In this document: one piece after another, positions 45,414 through 52,989 of the stretch
Numbering within the stretch: position 1 is the first letter of the stretch
Layout of the letters: every line of letters starts with the position of its first letter
From: Prevotella sp.
GTDB lineage: Bacteria > Bacteroidota > Bacteroidia > Bacteroidales > Bacteroidaceae
DNA: 64,000 nucleotides
Direction: 5' to 3'
Assembly (NCBI GenBank): GCA_017460515.1
Contig: JAFUAY010000040.1
Coordinates: 1 to 64,000 of the forward strand
The notes under the pieces: generated by a model
What the model was told of the DNA's origin: nothing
What the model saw: only the letters and a program-made list of their open reading frames with translations
Databases searched by the model: none
Program-made: the position numbers and the translations under genes

Positions 45414-46422
45414 ACTTCTTAGCGTCCATGGCCTGACAAGCTGTGATAGCCACGAGATAGTAAATATCCTCTACTGAACAACCACGGCTCAAGTCGTTAA
45501 CAGGACGGGCAATACCCTGAAGGATGGGACCGATAGCGGTAGCGCCAGCCAGACGCTGAACGAGTTTATAGGCGATGTTACCTACCTCCAGACAAGGCAT
45601 CACCAGCACGTTTGCCTTACCGGCAATCTCTGAACCGGGAGCTTTCTTGCAGCCAACACTAGGTACGAGTGCTGCGTCAGCCTGCAACTCACCGTCAATC
45701 TTCAGGTTGGGATCCAGCTCTTTAGCCAGCTTTGTTGCCTCAACAACCTTGTCTACCACTTCGTGAGAAGCAGATCCCTTGGTTGAGAAGCTCAGCATAG
45801 CCACGCGGGGATCAGCGAATCCTGCCACACTCTTGGCGGTCTGAGCCGTGCAGACAGCAATCTGAGAAAGCTGATTAGCATCGGGCATTGGCGTTACGGC
45901 AACGTCACCAAAGACGAGCACACCATTCTCACCATATTCGGGCTTATCGGTAATCATCAGCATAGCACCGCTCACGCAGGTGATGCCAGGGGCACACTTG
46001 ATGATCTGCAGGGCAGGACGCAGGGTCTCACCTGTTGTAGAGAGTGCACCAGAGATCTGACCATCAGCACCTTCGGTCTTGATAATCATGCATCCCAGAT
46101 AGAGGGGATCCTTCACCAACTCACGAGCCTTCTCGATGGTCATGCCCTTCTTCTCGCGCAGTTTGGTCAGCAACTGTGCATATTCCTCACTCTTCTCGCA
46201 GTTCAGCGGATCGATGAGTGTTGCCTTGTCGATGTGGGTCAGCCCTTTCTCCTTAGCCAGTGCATGCACCTTGTCGGGGTTACCGATAAGAATCAGGTCT
46301 GCGATGTCTTCAGCCAGTACACGGTCGGCTGCACAGAGTGTGCGCTCCTCTTCTGCTTCGGGGAGCACGATGCGCTGCTTGTTGCTCTTAGCACGCGCAA
46401 TGATTTGTTCAATTAATCCCAT
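45412..46422 (-). CDS. pta: Phosphate acetyltransferase
   Basis: Converts acetyl-CoA and phosphate to acetyl phosphate, feeding acetate kinase. The 336-residue form is the short class without the regulatory N-terminal domain. Visible family segments include RIVLPEAEEERTL, GMTIEKARELVKDPLYLG and the C-terminal VNDLSRGCSVEDI. It is the first gene of the pta-ackA operon, with its own promoter at 46475-46482. Confidence 0.97.
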   Translation of the reverse strand: MGLIEQIIARAKSNKQRIVLPEAEEERTLCAADRVLAEDIADLILIGNPDKVHALAKEKGLTHIDKATLIDPLNCEKSEEYAQLLTKLREKKGMTIEKARELVKDPLYLGCMIIKTEGADGQISGALSTTGETLRPALQIIKCAPGITCVSGAMLMITDKPEYGENGVLVFGDVAVTPMPDANQLSQIAVCTAQTAKSVAGFADPRVAMLSFSTKGSASHEVVDKVVEATKLAKELDPNLKIDGELQADAALVPSVGCKKAPGSEIAGKANVLVMPCLEVGNIAYKLVQRLAGATAIGPILQGIARPVNDLSRGCSVEDIYYLVAITACQAMDAKK

Positions 46423-46474
46423 ACGTTTGTTTTGTTTTGATAGATTATATCTGATAAATGTAATGTTCAGATTG

Positions 46475-46482
46475 CAAAAGTA
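46475..46482 (-). promoter_or_regulatory. Promoter -7 box of pta-ackA
   Basis: On the minus strand this reads TACTTTTG, an exact TAnnTTTG match, about 53 bases upstream of the pta ATG. Confidence 0.72.
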
Positions 46483-46530
46483 GTAAAAAAAGTTGTATTA
46501 CCACTTTTCTGGCATGATAATTAATTATTT

Positions 46531-47151
46531 TTATCTGATGAAGTTCGTTCTCACCGGACTCTCCAGTTGTGGATGTCCTTCCTCGCTGACGTTCAGTTTC
46601 CGTATCATCCACGCCATGTTGCGTCCCAGTGTGCGCATGGTCTGCATACCCTCTTCGTCCTGGGCGACTTGTCCGGGCGTCTGTCCGTATGCCATGTTCC
46701 AATACTGAGAACTGACGATGGGCATGTTCAGAATGGTGAAATACTTGTTCAGGCGGTCGAAGGCAGCCGAGGCACCTCCTCTTCTGCAGACCACCACGCT
46801 GGCACCAGGCTTGAATCGCAGTTCGCTACCCAGCGAATAGAACACACGGTCGAGTAGGGCACAGAGTGAACCGTTCGGACCACCATAGTAAACAGGCGAG
46901 CCGATGACCATTCCGTCGATGCCGTCCTTAACTACTCGCCACACCTTATTATATAGTTCGTCGCGGAAGGTACACCTGGGTGTAGTGCGTCCGCACCAGC
47001 CACAGGCTATGCATCCCTGTACTGCCTGTTTACCAATACTGATAATCTCTGTTTCGATACCCTCGCTGTTCAGTGTCTGTGCCACCTCTTTCAGTGCCAG
47101 CATCGTGTTGCCGTTCTCTCTGGGGCTTCCGTTGATAAGTAGTACTTTCAT
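46531..47151 (-). CDS. Flavodoxin-fold NAD(P)H-dependent FMN reductase-like protein
   Basis: A cytosolic flavoprotein of the iron-sulfur flavoprotein or NADPH-dependent FMN reductase group. From the ATG at 47151 it has 206 residues with the FMN phosphate loop NGSPRENGNT (about 7-16), a Cys-rich CIACGWCGRTTPRC segment (about 47-60), and GSPVYYGGPNGSLCALLDR (about 86), which stacks on FMN. An ATG at 47247 would add 32 residues, but a promoter box (47176-47183) lies inside that stretch, so the shorter start is preferred. The physiological electron acceptor is unknown. pta lies downstream with its own promoter. Confidence 0.88.
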   Translation of the reverse strand: MKVLLINGSPRENGNTMLALKEVAQTLNSEGIETEIISIGKQAVQGCIACGWCGRTTPRCTFRDELYNKVWRVVKDGIDGMVIGSPVYYGGPNGSLCALLDRVFYSLGSELRFKPGASVVVCRRGGASAAFDRLNKYFTILNMPIVSSQYWNMAYGQTPGQVAQDEEGMQTMRTLGRNMAWMIRKLNVSEEGHPQLESPVRTNFIR

Positions 47152-47175
47152 AGTTTTATGTTTTAGTTGCGTCTG

Positions 47176-47183
47176 CAAAGATA
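47176..47183 (-). promoter_or_regulatory. Promoter -7 box of the flavodoxin-fold gene
   Basis: On the minus strand it reads TATCTTTG (TAnnTTTG), 25 bases upstream of the chosen ATG at 47151. Confidence 0.7.
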
Positions 47184-47298
47184 GGAAATAATCGCGAATA
47201 CAGCGAATAATTGTGGATTTATTCTTTCTACCTGCCAATTTAATCATTCTTTAACATCTTTTATGATGATATGCAAAGTGTTTAACTAAAAGATATTG

Positions 47299-47306
47299 TA
47301 AATTTG
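47299..47306 (+). promoter_or_regulatory. Promoter -7 box of the first GH2 gene
   Basis: TAAATTTG matches TAnnTTTG, 34 bases before the ATG at 47340. The mRNA therefore contains the first of the two possible starts. Confidence 0.7.
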
Positions 47307-47339
47307 TCGCAATATAATGACTAAAAACGAACCATTGAT

Positions 47340-49925
47340 ATGAAAAAGACCGCTTTCTCACTTGTCCTCGTTCTGATGACTGCCTTATGCGTTCATGCCC
47401 AGTCGTCTTCTGGAGAAACTCAGGAGAAGAAACAGCTGCGTAGCAGCAATGTAGGCTTTGGTCTTATCTCCAATCCCTACACAGTTATGAATAAATTATT
47501 CGCAATTCTGGCGATTCTGTTAACATGGACGGAAGCTGAGGCCCAAACCCAAGTCTTGTTTGATGATGATTGGGAGTTTTCCCGTAATGGAAAGACTGTC
47601 AGCGTCAATCTGCCGCATGACTGGGACATCTATACGTCGCCCGATTCGCAGACTGGCGCAACTGGTACTGGCGGGGGCTGGTTCCAAGGTGGAAAGGGCG
47701 AATACAAGAAGACATTCAGAGTTGAGCGTTCAAAATTGAGAGAAGGACTGGTGAAACTTCATTTCGAGGGAGTCTACCAGAAGGCTGAGGTGTTTGTCAA
47801 CGGACAGAAGGCCGGACAGCATGCCTATGGTTTTACACCTTTCACCGTAGATGCTACACCGTATATTAAAGAGGTGAAGGGTAAATCTTCCGAACTAAAC
47901 GAGGTAGTTGTGAAGGTCGATAACAGTGAACAGCCCAATTGCCGCTGGTATTCTGGTTCCGGTATCTACCGTCATGTATGGTTGCAAACATTGTCTGAAG
48001 CGCATATCAGCGACGTTGGCATTGCTATTCATATCAATCAGGAATACAATCATACGACGAAAGTGGGTCTTCAGATTCCGCTCGTCAATGAAGGAAAGCA
48101 ACCCCATCAGATTGATGATATAGAGGTGGCGCTGACAGGTGGCGACTTCACACCGCATCCCAGTAATGAAAAAGCAAGACAGTCAATGGTAGAGAGGGGA
48201 TACTTCATGATGAAGCCCAAGGCCAAGATTACGTTTGGTCAGACGTTCACCATCAATCATCCCCGTATGTGGTCGCCTGACGATCCGTATCTCTATGAGG
48301 CTATCGTCCGTGTGAAGGAGAAAGGGCGCGTCATTGAAGAGAAGCATCTGAAGTTCGGCATCCGCACCATTGAGTTCGATGCAGAGAAAGGCTTCGTGCT
48401 CAACGGCAAACCCCTGCTTATCAATGGCGCTTGTGTTCATCATGACAACGGAATCCTGGGTGCTATGGCATTCGACGCAGCCGAGATACGCAAGGTGAGA
48501 CTGATGAAGGAAGCTGGTTTCAACCTGATTCGCACCAGTCACAATCCTCCCTCGCGCGCCTTCCTCGATGCCTGCGATTCGTTGGGCATGCTGGTTATCG
48601 ATGAAGCCTTCGACGGATGGCGCTCGGCTAAGTCGAAGTACGACTATTCCACCCTCATAGACTCCTGCTACAAAGAAGATATCACAGCGATGATGCTCCG
48701 CGATCGCCATCATCCCAGTATCATCAGTTGGAGCATTGGCAACGAGGTGATAGAACGTAAGGATATTCGTGTGGTGACCACTGCCAGAAAAATGAAGAAA
48801 CTGGTTAACTACATCGATAACACCCGTCCTGTTACAGAGGCTCTCTGCGCCTGGGACAACGATTGGGAGATCTATGACCCCCATGCTGAGGTTCTCGATG
48901 TGGTGGGCTATAACTATATGATTCACAAGCATGCCACCGACCACGAGCGTGACCCCCAACGAGTGATGTGGCAGACGGAGAGCTATCCGCGTGATGCCTT
49001 CAAGAACTGGATGCTGGTTCAGAAATACCCATACATCGTAGGCGATATCGTTTGGACGGGTCTTGACTACTTGGGTGAGTCAGGCATCGGTCGCACCTAT
49101 TATGAAGGTGAAAAAGCTGGTGAACACTGGGTGGCAGGCGGTATTCCAGACTGGCATGGAGCCTACTGCGGTGATGTAGATATCACAGGTTGGCGAAAGC
49201 CCATCAGCCATTATCGCGAAATGTTGTGGAACAGCTCACCCAGCTCCTCCGAGGAAGAGAATCTCTATATGGCGGTCAGGGAACCGGATGGCTATCGGGG
49301 AAAGATTCATGAGACGTCCTGGAGCGTTTGGCCTACTTGGGAAAGTTGGAACTGGCAGGGCGGACTTGACAGGAAAGGCGATAATATTCCTTCTTGGGAA
49401 GGTAAGCCCATCGATGTGGAAGTCTATACCAAGTCGGCTTGGGTCAATCTTTATCTAAACGACGAGCTGGTAGGGAATAGGAAAGTGGATGAGAGCACCC
49501 AGTTCAAAGCTACTTTTACGCTGCCCTACAAGCCTGGAACACTGAAAGCCGTCAATGCCCAAGGACAAAAGGTGACACTAAGCACAGCCGGCGAACCTGC
49601 ACAACTGCGACTTACTGCCGACCGCTCTGTGATGACTGCCGACGGGCAAGATCTTGCTTTCATCACCGTAGAGGTAGTGGATTGTGAGGGACGCGTCTGT
49701 CCTGATGCTGCCATACCCTGTGAAGCCATCGTGAAAGGCCAAGGACAATTGCTAGCCTTTGCCTCTGCCGATTTGAAGGATCGCGAGCCAAAGACGTCAG
49801 CACACGCCACCACCTGGAAGGGTCGCGCCCTCCTCGTGATACGCAGTGGACAAAAGAAAGGCAGCACGCAAGTCTCTATCAAGAGTAGCTTACCAACAGC
49901 CTCCCTCCTTATCAAGGAAAGATAA
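47340..49925 (+). CDS. Secreted GH2 glycosidase (beta-galactosidase type) with two signal peptides
   Basis: GH2 enzymes remove beta-linked galactose, glucuronate or mannose by a retaining mechanism. The reading frame has 861 codons. It opens with one signal peptide (about 1-20, ending CVHAQ), then about 28 hydrophilic residues, then Met50 and a second full signal peptide (about 50-68, ending AEAQ) before the true GH2 sugar-binding domain (from about 72, LFDDDWEFSRNG). The barrel shows the acid/base Glu in SWSIGNEV (about 469) and the likely nucleophile Glu in WQTESYPR (about 546). A further beta domain follows. Met50 (47487) alone would give a normal enzyme of 812 residues, but the promoter position favours the first ATG. 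Confidence 0.9.
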   Translation: MKKTAFSLVLVLMTALCVHAQSSSGETQEKKQLRSSNVGFGLISNPYTVMNKLFAILAILLTWTEAEAQTQVLFDDDWEFSRNGKTVSVNLPHDWDIYTSPDSQTGATGTGGGWFQGGKGEYKKTFRVERSKLREGLVKLHFEGVYQKAEVFVNGQKAGQHAYGFTPFTVDATPYIKEVKGKSSELNEVVVKVDNSEQPNCRWYSGSGIYRHVWLQTLSEAHISDVGIAIHINQEYNHTTKVGLQIPLVNEGKQPHQIDDIEVALTGGDFTPHPSNEKARQSMVERGYFMMKPKAKITFGQTFTINHPRMWSPDDPYLYEAIVRVKEKGRVIEEKHLKFGIRTIEFDAEKGFVLNGKPLLINGACVHHDNGILGAMAFDAAEIRKVRLMKEAGFNLIRTSHNPPSRAFLDACDSLGMLVIDEAFDGWRSAKSKYDYSTLIDSCYKEDITAMMLRDRHHPSIISWSIGNEVIERKDIRVVTTARKMKKLVNYIDNTRPVTEALCAWDNDWEIYDPHAEVLDVVGYNYMIHKHATDHERDPQRVMWQTESYPRDAFKNWMLVQKYPYIVGDIVWTGLDYLGESGIGRTYYEGEKAGEHWVAGGIPDWHGAYCGDVDITGWRKPISHYREMLWNSSPSSSEEENLYMAVREPDGYRGKIHETSWSVWPTWESWNWQGGLDRKGDNIPSWEGKPIDVEVYTKSAWVNLYLNDELVGNRKVDESTQFKATFTLPYKPGTLKAVNAQGQKVTLSTAGEPAQLRLTADRSVMTADGQDLAFITVEVVDCEGRVCPDAAIPCEAIVKGQGQLLAFASADLKDREPKTSAHATTWKGRALLVIRSGQKKGSTQVSIKSSLPTASLLIKER

Positions 49926-49952
49926 TCCTGTTGCGATTTTTTATTTTTTTTG

Positions 49953-50042
49953 TTTTGCTGCCACTCTGCCACCTTTCTCTGTATATTGTTGATAGTCAGG
50001 TGATTACGGGTGGTGGCAGCAAGGTGGCAGGTGGCAGCAAAA
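49953..50042. mobile_element. 90-bp inverted-repeat element, MITE-like
   Basis: TTTTGCTGCCAC then TCTGCCACCTT (49953-49975) and AAGGTGGCAG then GTGGCAGCAAAA (50021-50042) are inverted copies, 22 paired bases with one bulge, around 45 bases of non-coding DNA. A further GGTGGCAGCA copy lies at 50012-50021. The ends are flush with T-rich and AT-rich flanks. It resembles a miniature inverted-repeat element, but no transposase or clear target duplication is visible. Confidence 0.5.
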
Positions 50043-50061
50043 TTTTATATTAGTTTCCATG

Positions 50062-50240
50062 CAGGAAACTTTTGTTTTCTCATTGAGAAAACAATGTTTT
50101 CCCTTGGAGGAAACAATGTTTTCCCTTATGAGAATATTTTGTTTTCTCACGTGAGAAAACAATGTTTTCCTTTGGAGGAAACGATGTTTTCCTAGAGAGA
50201 AACTATTGTTTTCTCGTTGAGAAACCATTGTTTTCTCTTC
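50062..50240. repeat. Eight tandem palindromic 22/23-bp units at the pspC 3' end
   Basis: Units start at 50062, 50085, 50107, 50130, 50153, 50175, 50197 and 50219. The consensus core is GAGAAAAC-AAT-GTTTTCYC, itself a palindrome, and the joints between units (GTTTTCTC-ATT-GAGAAAAC) are palindromic too, so half-sites recur about every 11 bp. The last units are translated as the final residues of the PspC protein, including its stop codon at 50203-50205. All reading frames through the array are repeat-derived; no separate gene is called. Confidence 0.95.
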
Positions 50241-51468
50241 TTTCTTTGCCCACATTCTGTGTGTCAGTAGACAGCGTGTCGCTGAAGGCGGTGATAGACA
50301 TTGAGTCTGTCAGTTCACCCTCTTCCTGCGGTTCTTGTTCTACGTCTATCTTCACATTGATGTTGCCCCAGCGCTGATGGCGGTATTCATCGTGGAGCCA
50401 TCCAACGGTGCTTCCCAAGGGAATCAGAGTGCAGAGGGCAATCAGCCAGAGAACGATCCATCCGATACGCTGACCTATGCCCATGGGCTTAATCTTCTTG
50501 GAGAGTGACAAGACCATGTGGGTAATGGCATAGACGGGGATGAACAATACCAGCAACAGTGCCAGTACTAAGGTAATCAGCATGGCGGGATGTTCCTGCC
50601 AGATTTCTGTGAGTCCCATGCCGCTAAGTGTGAAGGGTAGGGCGATGGCACTGCTGGCTGGCATGATGAAAGCAAAGACGGTAGTCATGAGGATCCCCAG
50701 GAAGGCAATGGCGAGTGCGCCGCCCACGATACAGGCGATGACTACGAAGAAGGCTACGACAATCTTGAACAATACGGAGATAATCTCACGTAGAGGCGTA
50801 CTCTCGGCGGGCTTGGTCTCTTTGTCGTCAATCACCATGTCGGCCAGGTTCTGAGGGTTTACTTCCTTACCCTCCATCTGTAAGCGCTGTTCGGGCGTCC
50901 TGGCCTCAGGAATGATAAGGGCCATGACGAGATAGATAATGAAGCCTACACCATAGAAAAAGGTGAAGATGACGGCAAACAGGCGCCATAGGATTGCCGA
51001 TGTGTTGGTATAGGCAGCCAATCCTGAGAGTACGCCGAACACGATCTTGTCATTAGGATTACGGTAAAGGCGTTTCCCGGCAGTGCTGGCACGGAAACTT
51101 TCGTATGCCTTCTTGCCTGAAGAACGTAGGTCGTCGAAGGCATTGCCGCTACTTTGTTGCTTGCTATTATGAGCTTCCTCAGAGTCGTTTGGCGTCTGAC
51201 CTTCATTGTCATCCATCTGTTCTGGCTTGCCAATGCGGGTGATGATATCCTTCACGTGTTCGATAGTGATAGCCATCGTGCCACGTGTTTGTAGTTCGTC
51301 GAACAGTTCGGCTATGCGCTCTTCGATATCGTTTACAATCTCGTTACCTTCAGCCTGGCGACCGAAGTGTGAACGGAGTGAGTCAATATAATGCTGCAGC
51401 ATCTCGTAGGCATCTTCATCTATCTGGAAGAGACGGCCACAGAGGTTGATGGTGATATTCTTTTTCAT
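50203..51468 (-). CDS. PspC-domain membrane protein
   Basis: A 421-residue membrane protein partnered with PadR. A cytosolic N-terminal part (about 1-75, LCGRLFQIDEDAYEML and NDIEERIAELFDEL) of the kind found in Bacteroidetes PspC proteins is followed by a linker. The PspC domain (about 130-195) has RLYRNPNDKIVFGVLSGLAAY and two membrane helices. Four more hydrophobic segments lie at about 230-345, then a polar tail. The last 12 residues are encoded by the palindromic repeat array, so the native C-terminus has been replaced or extended by repeat expansion. Start is 6 bp after padR. Such pairs are thought to respond to envelope stress; the exact role is unknown. Confidence 0.9.
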   Translation of the reverse strand: MKKNITINLCGRLFQIDEDAYEMLQHYIDSLRSHFGRQAEGNEIVNDIEERIAELFDELQTRGTMAITIEHVKDIITRIGKPEQMDDNEGQTPNDSEEAHNSKQQSSGNAFDDLRSSGKKAYESFRASTAGKRLYRNPNDKIVFGVLSGLAAYTNTSAILWRLFAVIFTFFYGVGFIIYLVMALIIPEARTPEQRLQMEGKEVNPQNLADMVIDDKETKPAESTPLREIISVLFKIVVAFFVVIACIVGGALAIAFLGILMTTVFAFIMPASSAIALPFTLSGMGLTEIWQEHPAMLITLVLALLLVLFIPVYAITHMVLSLSKKIKPMGIGQRIGWIVLWLIALCTLIPLGSTVGWLHDEYRHQRWGNINVKIDVEQEPQEEGELTDSMSITAFSDTLSTDTQNVGKERRENNGFSTRKQ

Positions 51469-51474
51469 AACGGT

Positions 51475-51819
51475 TTAAAGATGAAATTCAGTTGGGATGT
51501 TCTTTAGATATTGGATAGTGTTAGAGAGTTCAGCCCAGGCAGCGTCAAGCCCATCGAGACATTTGATGCCTTCGCGGCTGAGGGCGTAGTACTTACGGGG
51601 AGGCCCCTGGGTGGATTCCTGCCATTTGTATTCCAGCAGTCCGTCGTTCTTCAGACGTGTCAGTAGTGGGTAGAGGGTTCCCTCAACCACAAGCAGCTTA
51701 GCCTCCTTCAGTTGTTGGATAATGTCACTGGCGTATGACGGGCGTTGCTTCAGTAATAGCAGTACACAATACTCAAGCATCCCTTTTCTCATCTGTGACT
51801 TTGCATTCTCGATATTCAT
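51475..51819 (-). CDS. PadR-family transcriptional regulator
   Basis: A 114-residue winged-helix repressor of the short PadR class. The N-terminal helix leads to GMLEYCVLLLLKQRPSYASD, the recognition region and the wing (EGTLYPLLTRLKNDGLLE, then GPPRKYYALSREG), and a C-terminal dimer helix. It forms an operon with pspC 6 bp downstream. Most PadR proteins repress their own operon, and an imperfect dyad at 51911-51931 next to the promoter is a likely operator. The ligand is unknown. Confidence 0.94.
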   Translation of the reverse strand: MNIENAKSQMRKGMLEYCVLLLLKQRPSYASDIIQQLKEAKLLVVEGTLYPLLTRLKNDGLLEYKWQESTQGPPRKYYALSREGIKCLDGLDAAWAELSNTIQYLKNIPTEFHL

Positions 51820-51890
51820 ACTTATACTTTTTAGCCTTTCTTAGCCACTTCCGGACGCGACTAATCGGTGAAAGGAATGGTTATCGGGTG

Positions 51891-51898
51891 CAAATATA
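51891..51898 (-). promoter_or_regulatory. Promoter -7 box of padR-pspC
   Basis: On the minus strand it reads TATATTTG (TAnnTTTG), 72 bases upstream of the padR ATG. Confidence 0.68.
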
Positions 51899-51910
51899 AG
51901 TATTATTACA

Positions 51911-51931
51911 GTACCTTGCAATACAAAGTAC
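51911..51931. promoter_or_regulatory. Candidate PadR operator
   Basis: GTACCTTG-CAATA-CAAAGTAC is an inverted repeat with one mismatched pair, lying 12 bases upstream of the padR -7 box and overlapping the -33 region. Autoregulation by PadR is typical of the family. Confidence 0.5.
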
Positions 51932-51975
51932 CAAGTTTTTGCATAGAATTATATCTATTTAACAATCAGGTACTT

Positions 51976-52758
51976 CTATTTCTTTGCCAGCCGTCGTTTT
52001 AGTTCCTCCATGGTAACGGCATCTTCTGTGGCATTAGTGGCAGCGTCAATAACGTTTCCGTATTCTGTCAGTGAGTAGAAGATATAGACAAACACGATCA
52101 TGCCTGCCAACATCAGGATGATGAACGGCCATATCGAAGTAGGGAAGAGGGCAGTGATGACAACGCCTCCCAGTCCGAAGAGGATGATGAGATGACATGA
52201 AATGGCAAATGAGTGATGATAGTTGAGTATCATACTCTTTACCTCTGGTGTCCACCAGCTGTATGGCTTTACGTCAGCTTGTCTGTGCTGAAGATTATGT
52301 CGCGTATTCAGGTAGGTGCTATAGAACTTGTAGGCAATATAGCCGCCGTGCATGAAAAAGATGAAGAAACAGAAGTCCTGCCGCAGTCCGATCCAATAGC
52401 AAGTGATGCCCACCATTAATAATATAAGGTCGCGTACCACTACAGAACGGGGTGGATAGGTGGGTCGCATCAGTGAGGTATGGCTCCAACCGAAGACCAC
52501 GGCCCCTATATGGAAGTAGGTAAGTGTGAGAGCAGACGCGCCTTCGGGCCATGAGAGACGCCATTCGAAAGTGGCATGTCCCAGGAATCCCAGTCCGAAC
52601 GCAGCCATGGCGATGGCTGTCAGACAGCGGGCACGACGATAGACATCGTAGTCAGCATACCAGATGTTGTTGTGAACTAGAACAAACGCTATCAACAGGT
52701 TGACCGTTCCTCCAAGGAGCAGCACCAGTTGATAGAGTTGAATTTCTAGTTCTTGCAT
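51976..52758 (-). CDS. Multi-pass membrane protein, stand-alone sensor-like domain
   Basis: A 260-residue integral membrane protein with about seven hydrophobic helices and a short charged tail (MEELKRRLAKK). It resembles the membrane half of the neighbouring broken AraC regulator: both have a short start, an RRAR/GRAR motif before helix 2, a similar helix order and an RP motif after helix 3. Here no DNA-binding domain follows. It may be a sensor partner, a decayed paralogue that lost its HTH, or an independent membrane protein. It has its own promoter, with AraC-type direct repeats upstream. Confidence 0.7.
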   Translation of the reverse strand: MQELEIQLYQLVLLLGGTVNLLIAFVLVHNNIWYADYDVYRRARCLTAIAMAAFGLGFLGHATFEWRLSWPEGASALTLTYFHIGAVVFGWSHTSLMRPTYPPRSVVVRDLILLMVGITCYWIGLRQDFCFFIFFMHGGYIAYKFYSTYLNTRHNLQHRQADVKPYSWWTPEVKSMILNYHHSFAISCHLIILFGLGGVVITALFPTSIWPFIILMLAGMIVFVYIFYSLTEYGNVIDAATNATEDAVTMEELKRRLAKK

Positions 52759-52874
52759 GTTTAATTTGTTTTGTTCTTTTTCTTTTTTTTTTGAGGTTAA
52801 GGTCTATGGGCGGTTAATTTCGTTTTTATGTGTCTATATTTAGTCTTTTTACCTTTTATCTCTGATTTCCGATG

Positions 52875-52882
52875 CAAAGGTA
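52875..52882 (-). promoter_or_regulatory. Promoter -7 box of the membrane sensor gene
   Basis: On the minus strand it reads TACCTTTG, an exact consensus match, 117 bases upstream of the ATG. Confidence 0.7.
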
Positions 52883-52901
52883 GTGCCTTTTCTACAATCA
52901 A

Positions 52902-52970
52902 GGTGTGTAATTTTTGACAATGGTGTGTACTCTACACAAATTAGGTGTGTAAATTGTAATAATCTACACA
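52902..52970. promoter_or_regulatory. Direct-repeat cluster upstream of the membrane sensor promoter
   Basis: GGTGTGTA occurs at 52902-52909, 52922-52929 and 52944-52951 (spacings 20 and 22), and TCTACACA at 52931-52938 and 52963-52970. The two motifs form inverted pairs such as TGTGTA-CTC-TACACA. AraC proteins bind direct repeats about two turns apart, and the AraC gene ends just beyond this region, so it is the natural candidate binder. Confidence 0.55.
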
Positions 52971-52989
52971 GTCATCGAGATTTTTTGAC

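Noticed and set aside
47152-47247. Upstream ATG for the flavodoxin-fold reductase
   Set aside because: The promoter box at 47176-47183 lies within it, and the FMN-binding fold begins at the ATG at 47151.
50062-50240. CRISPR array
   Set aside because: The repeats are contiguous with no unique spacers, the units are imperfect palindromes of 22-23 bp, and no cas genes are in the window.
50004-50255. Open frames on both strands through the palindromic array
   Set aside because: They are made of repeated near-identical peptide units produced by the DNA repeat, start in odd places and have no plausible ribosome site.
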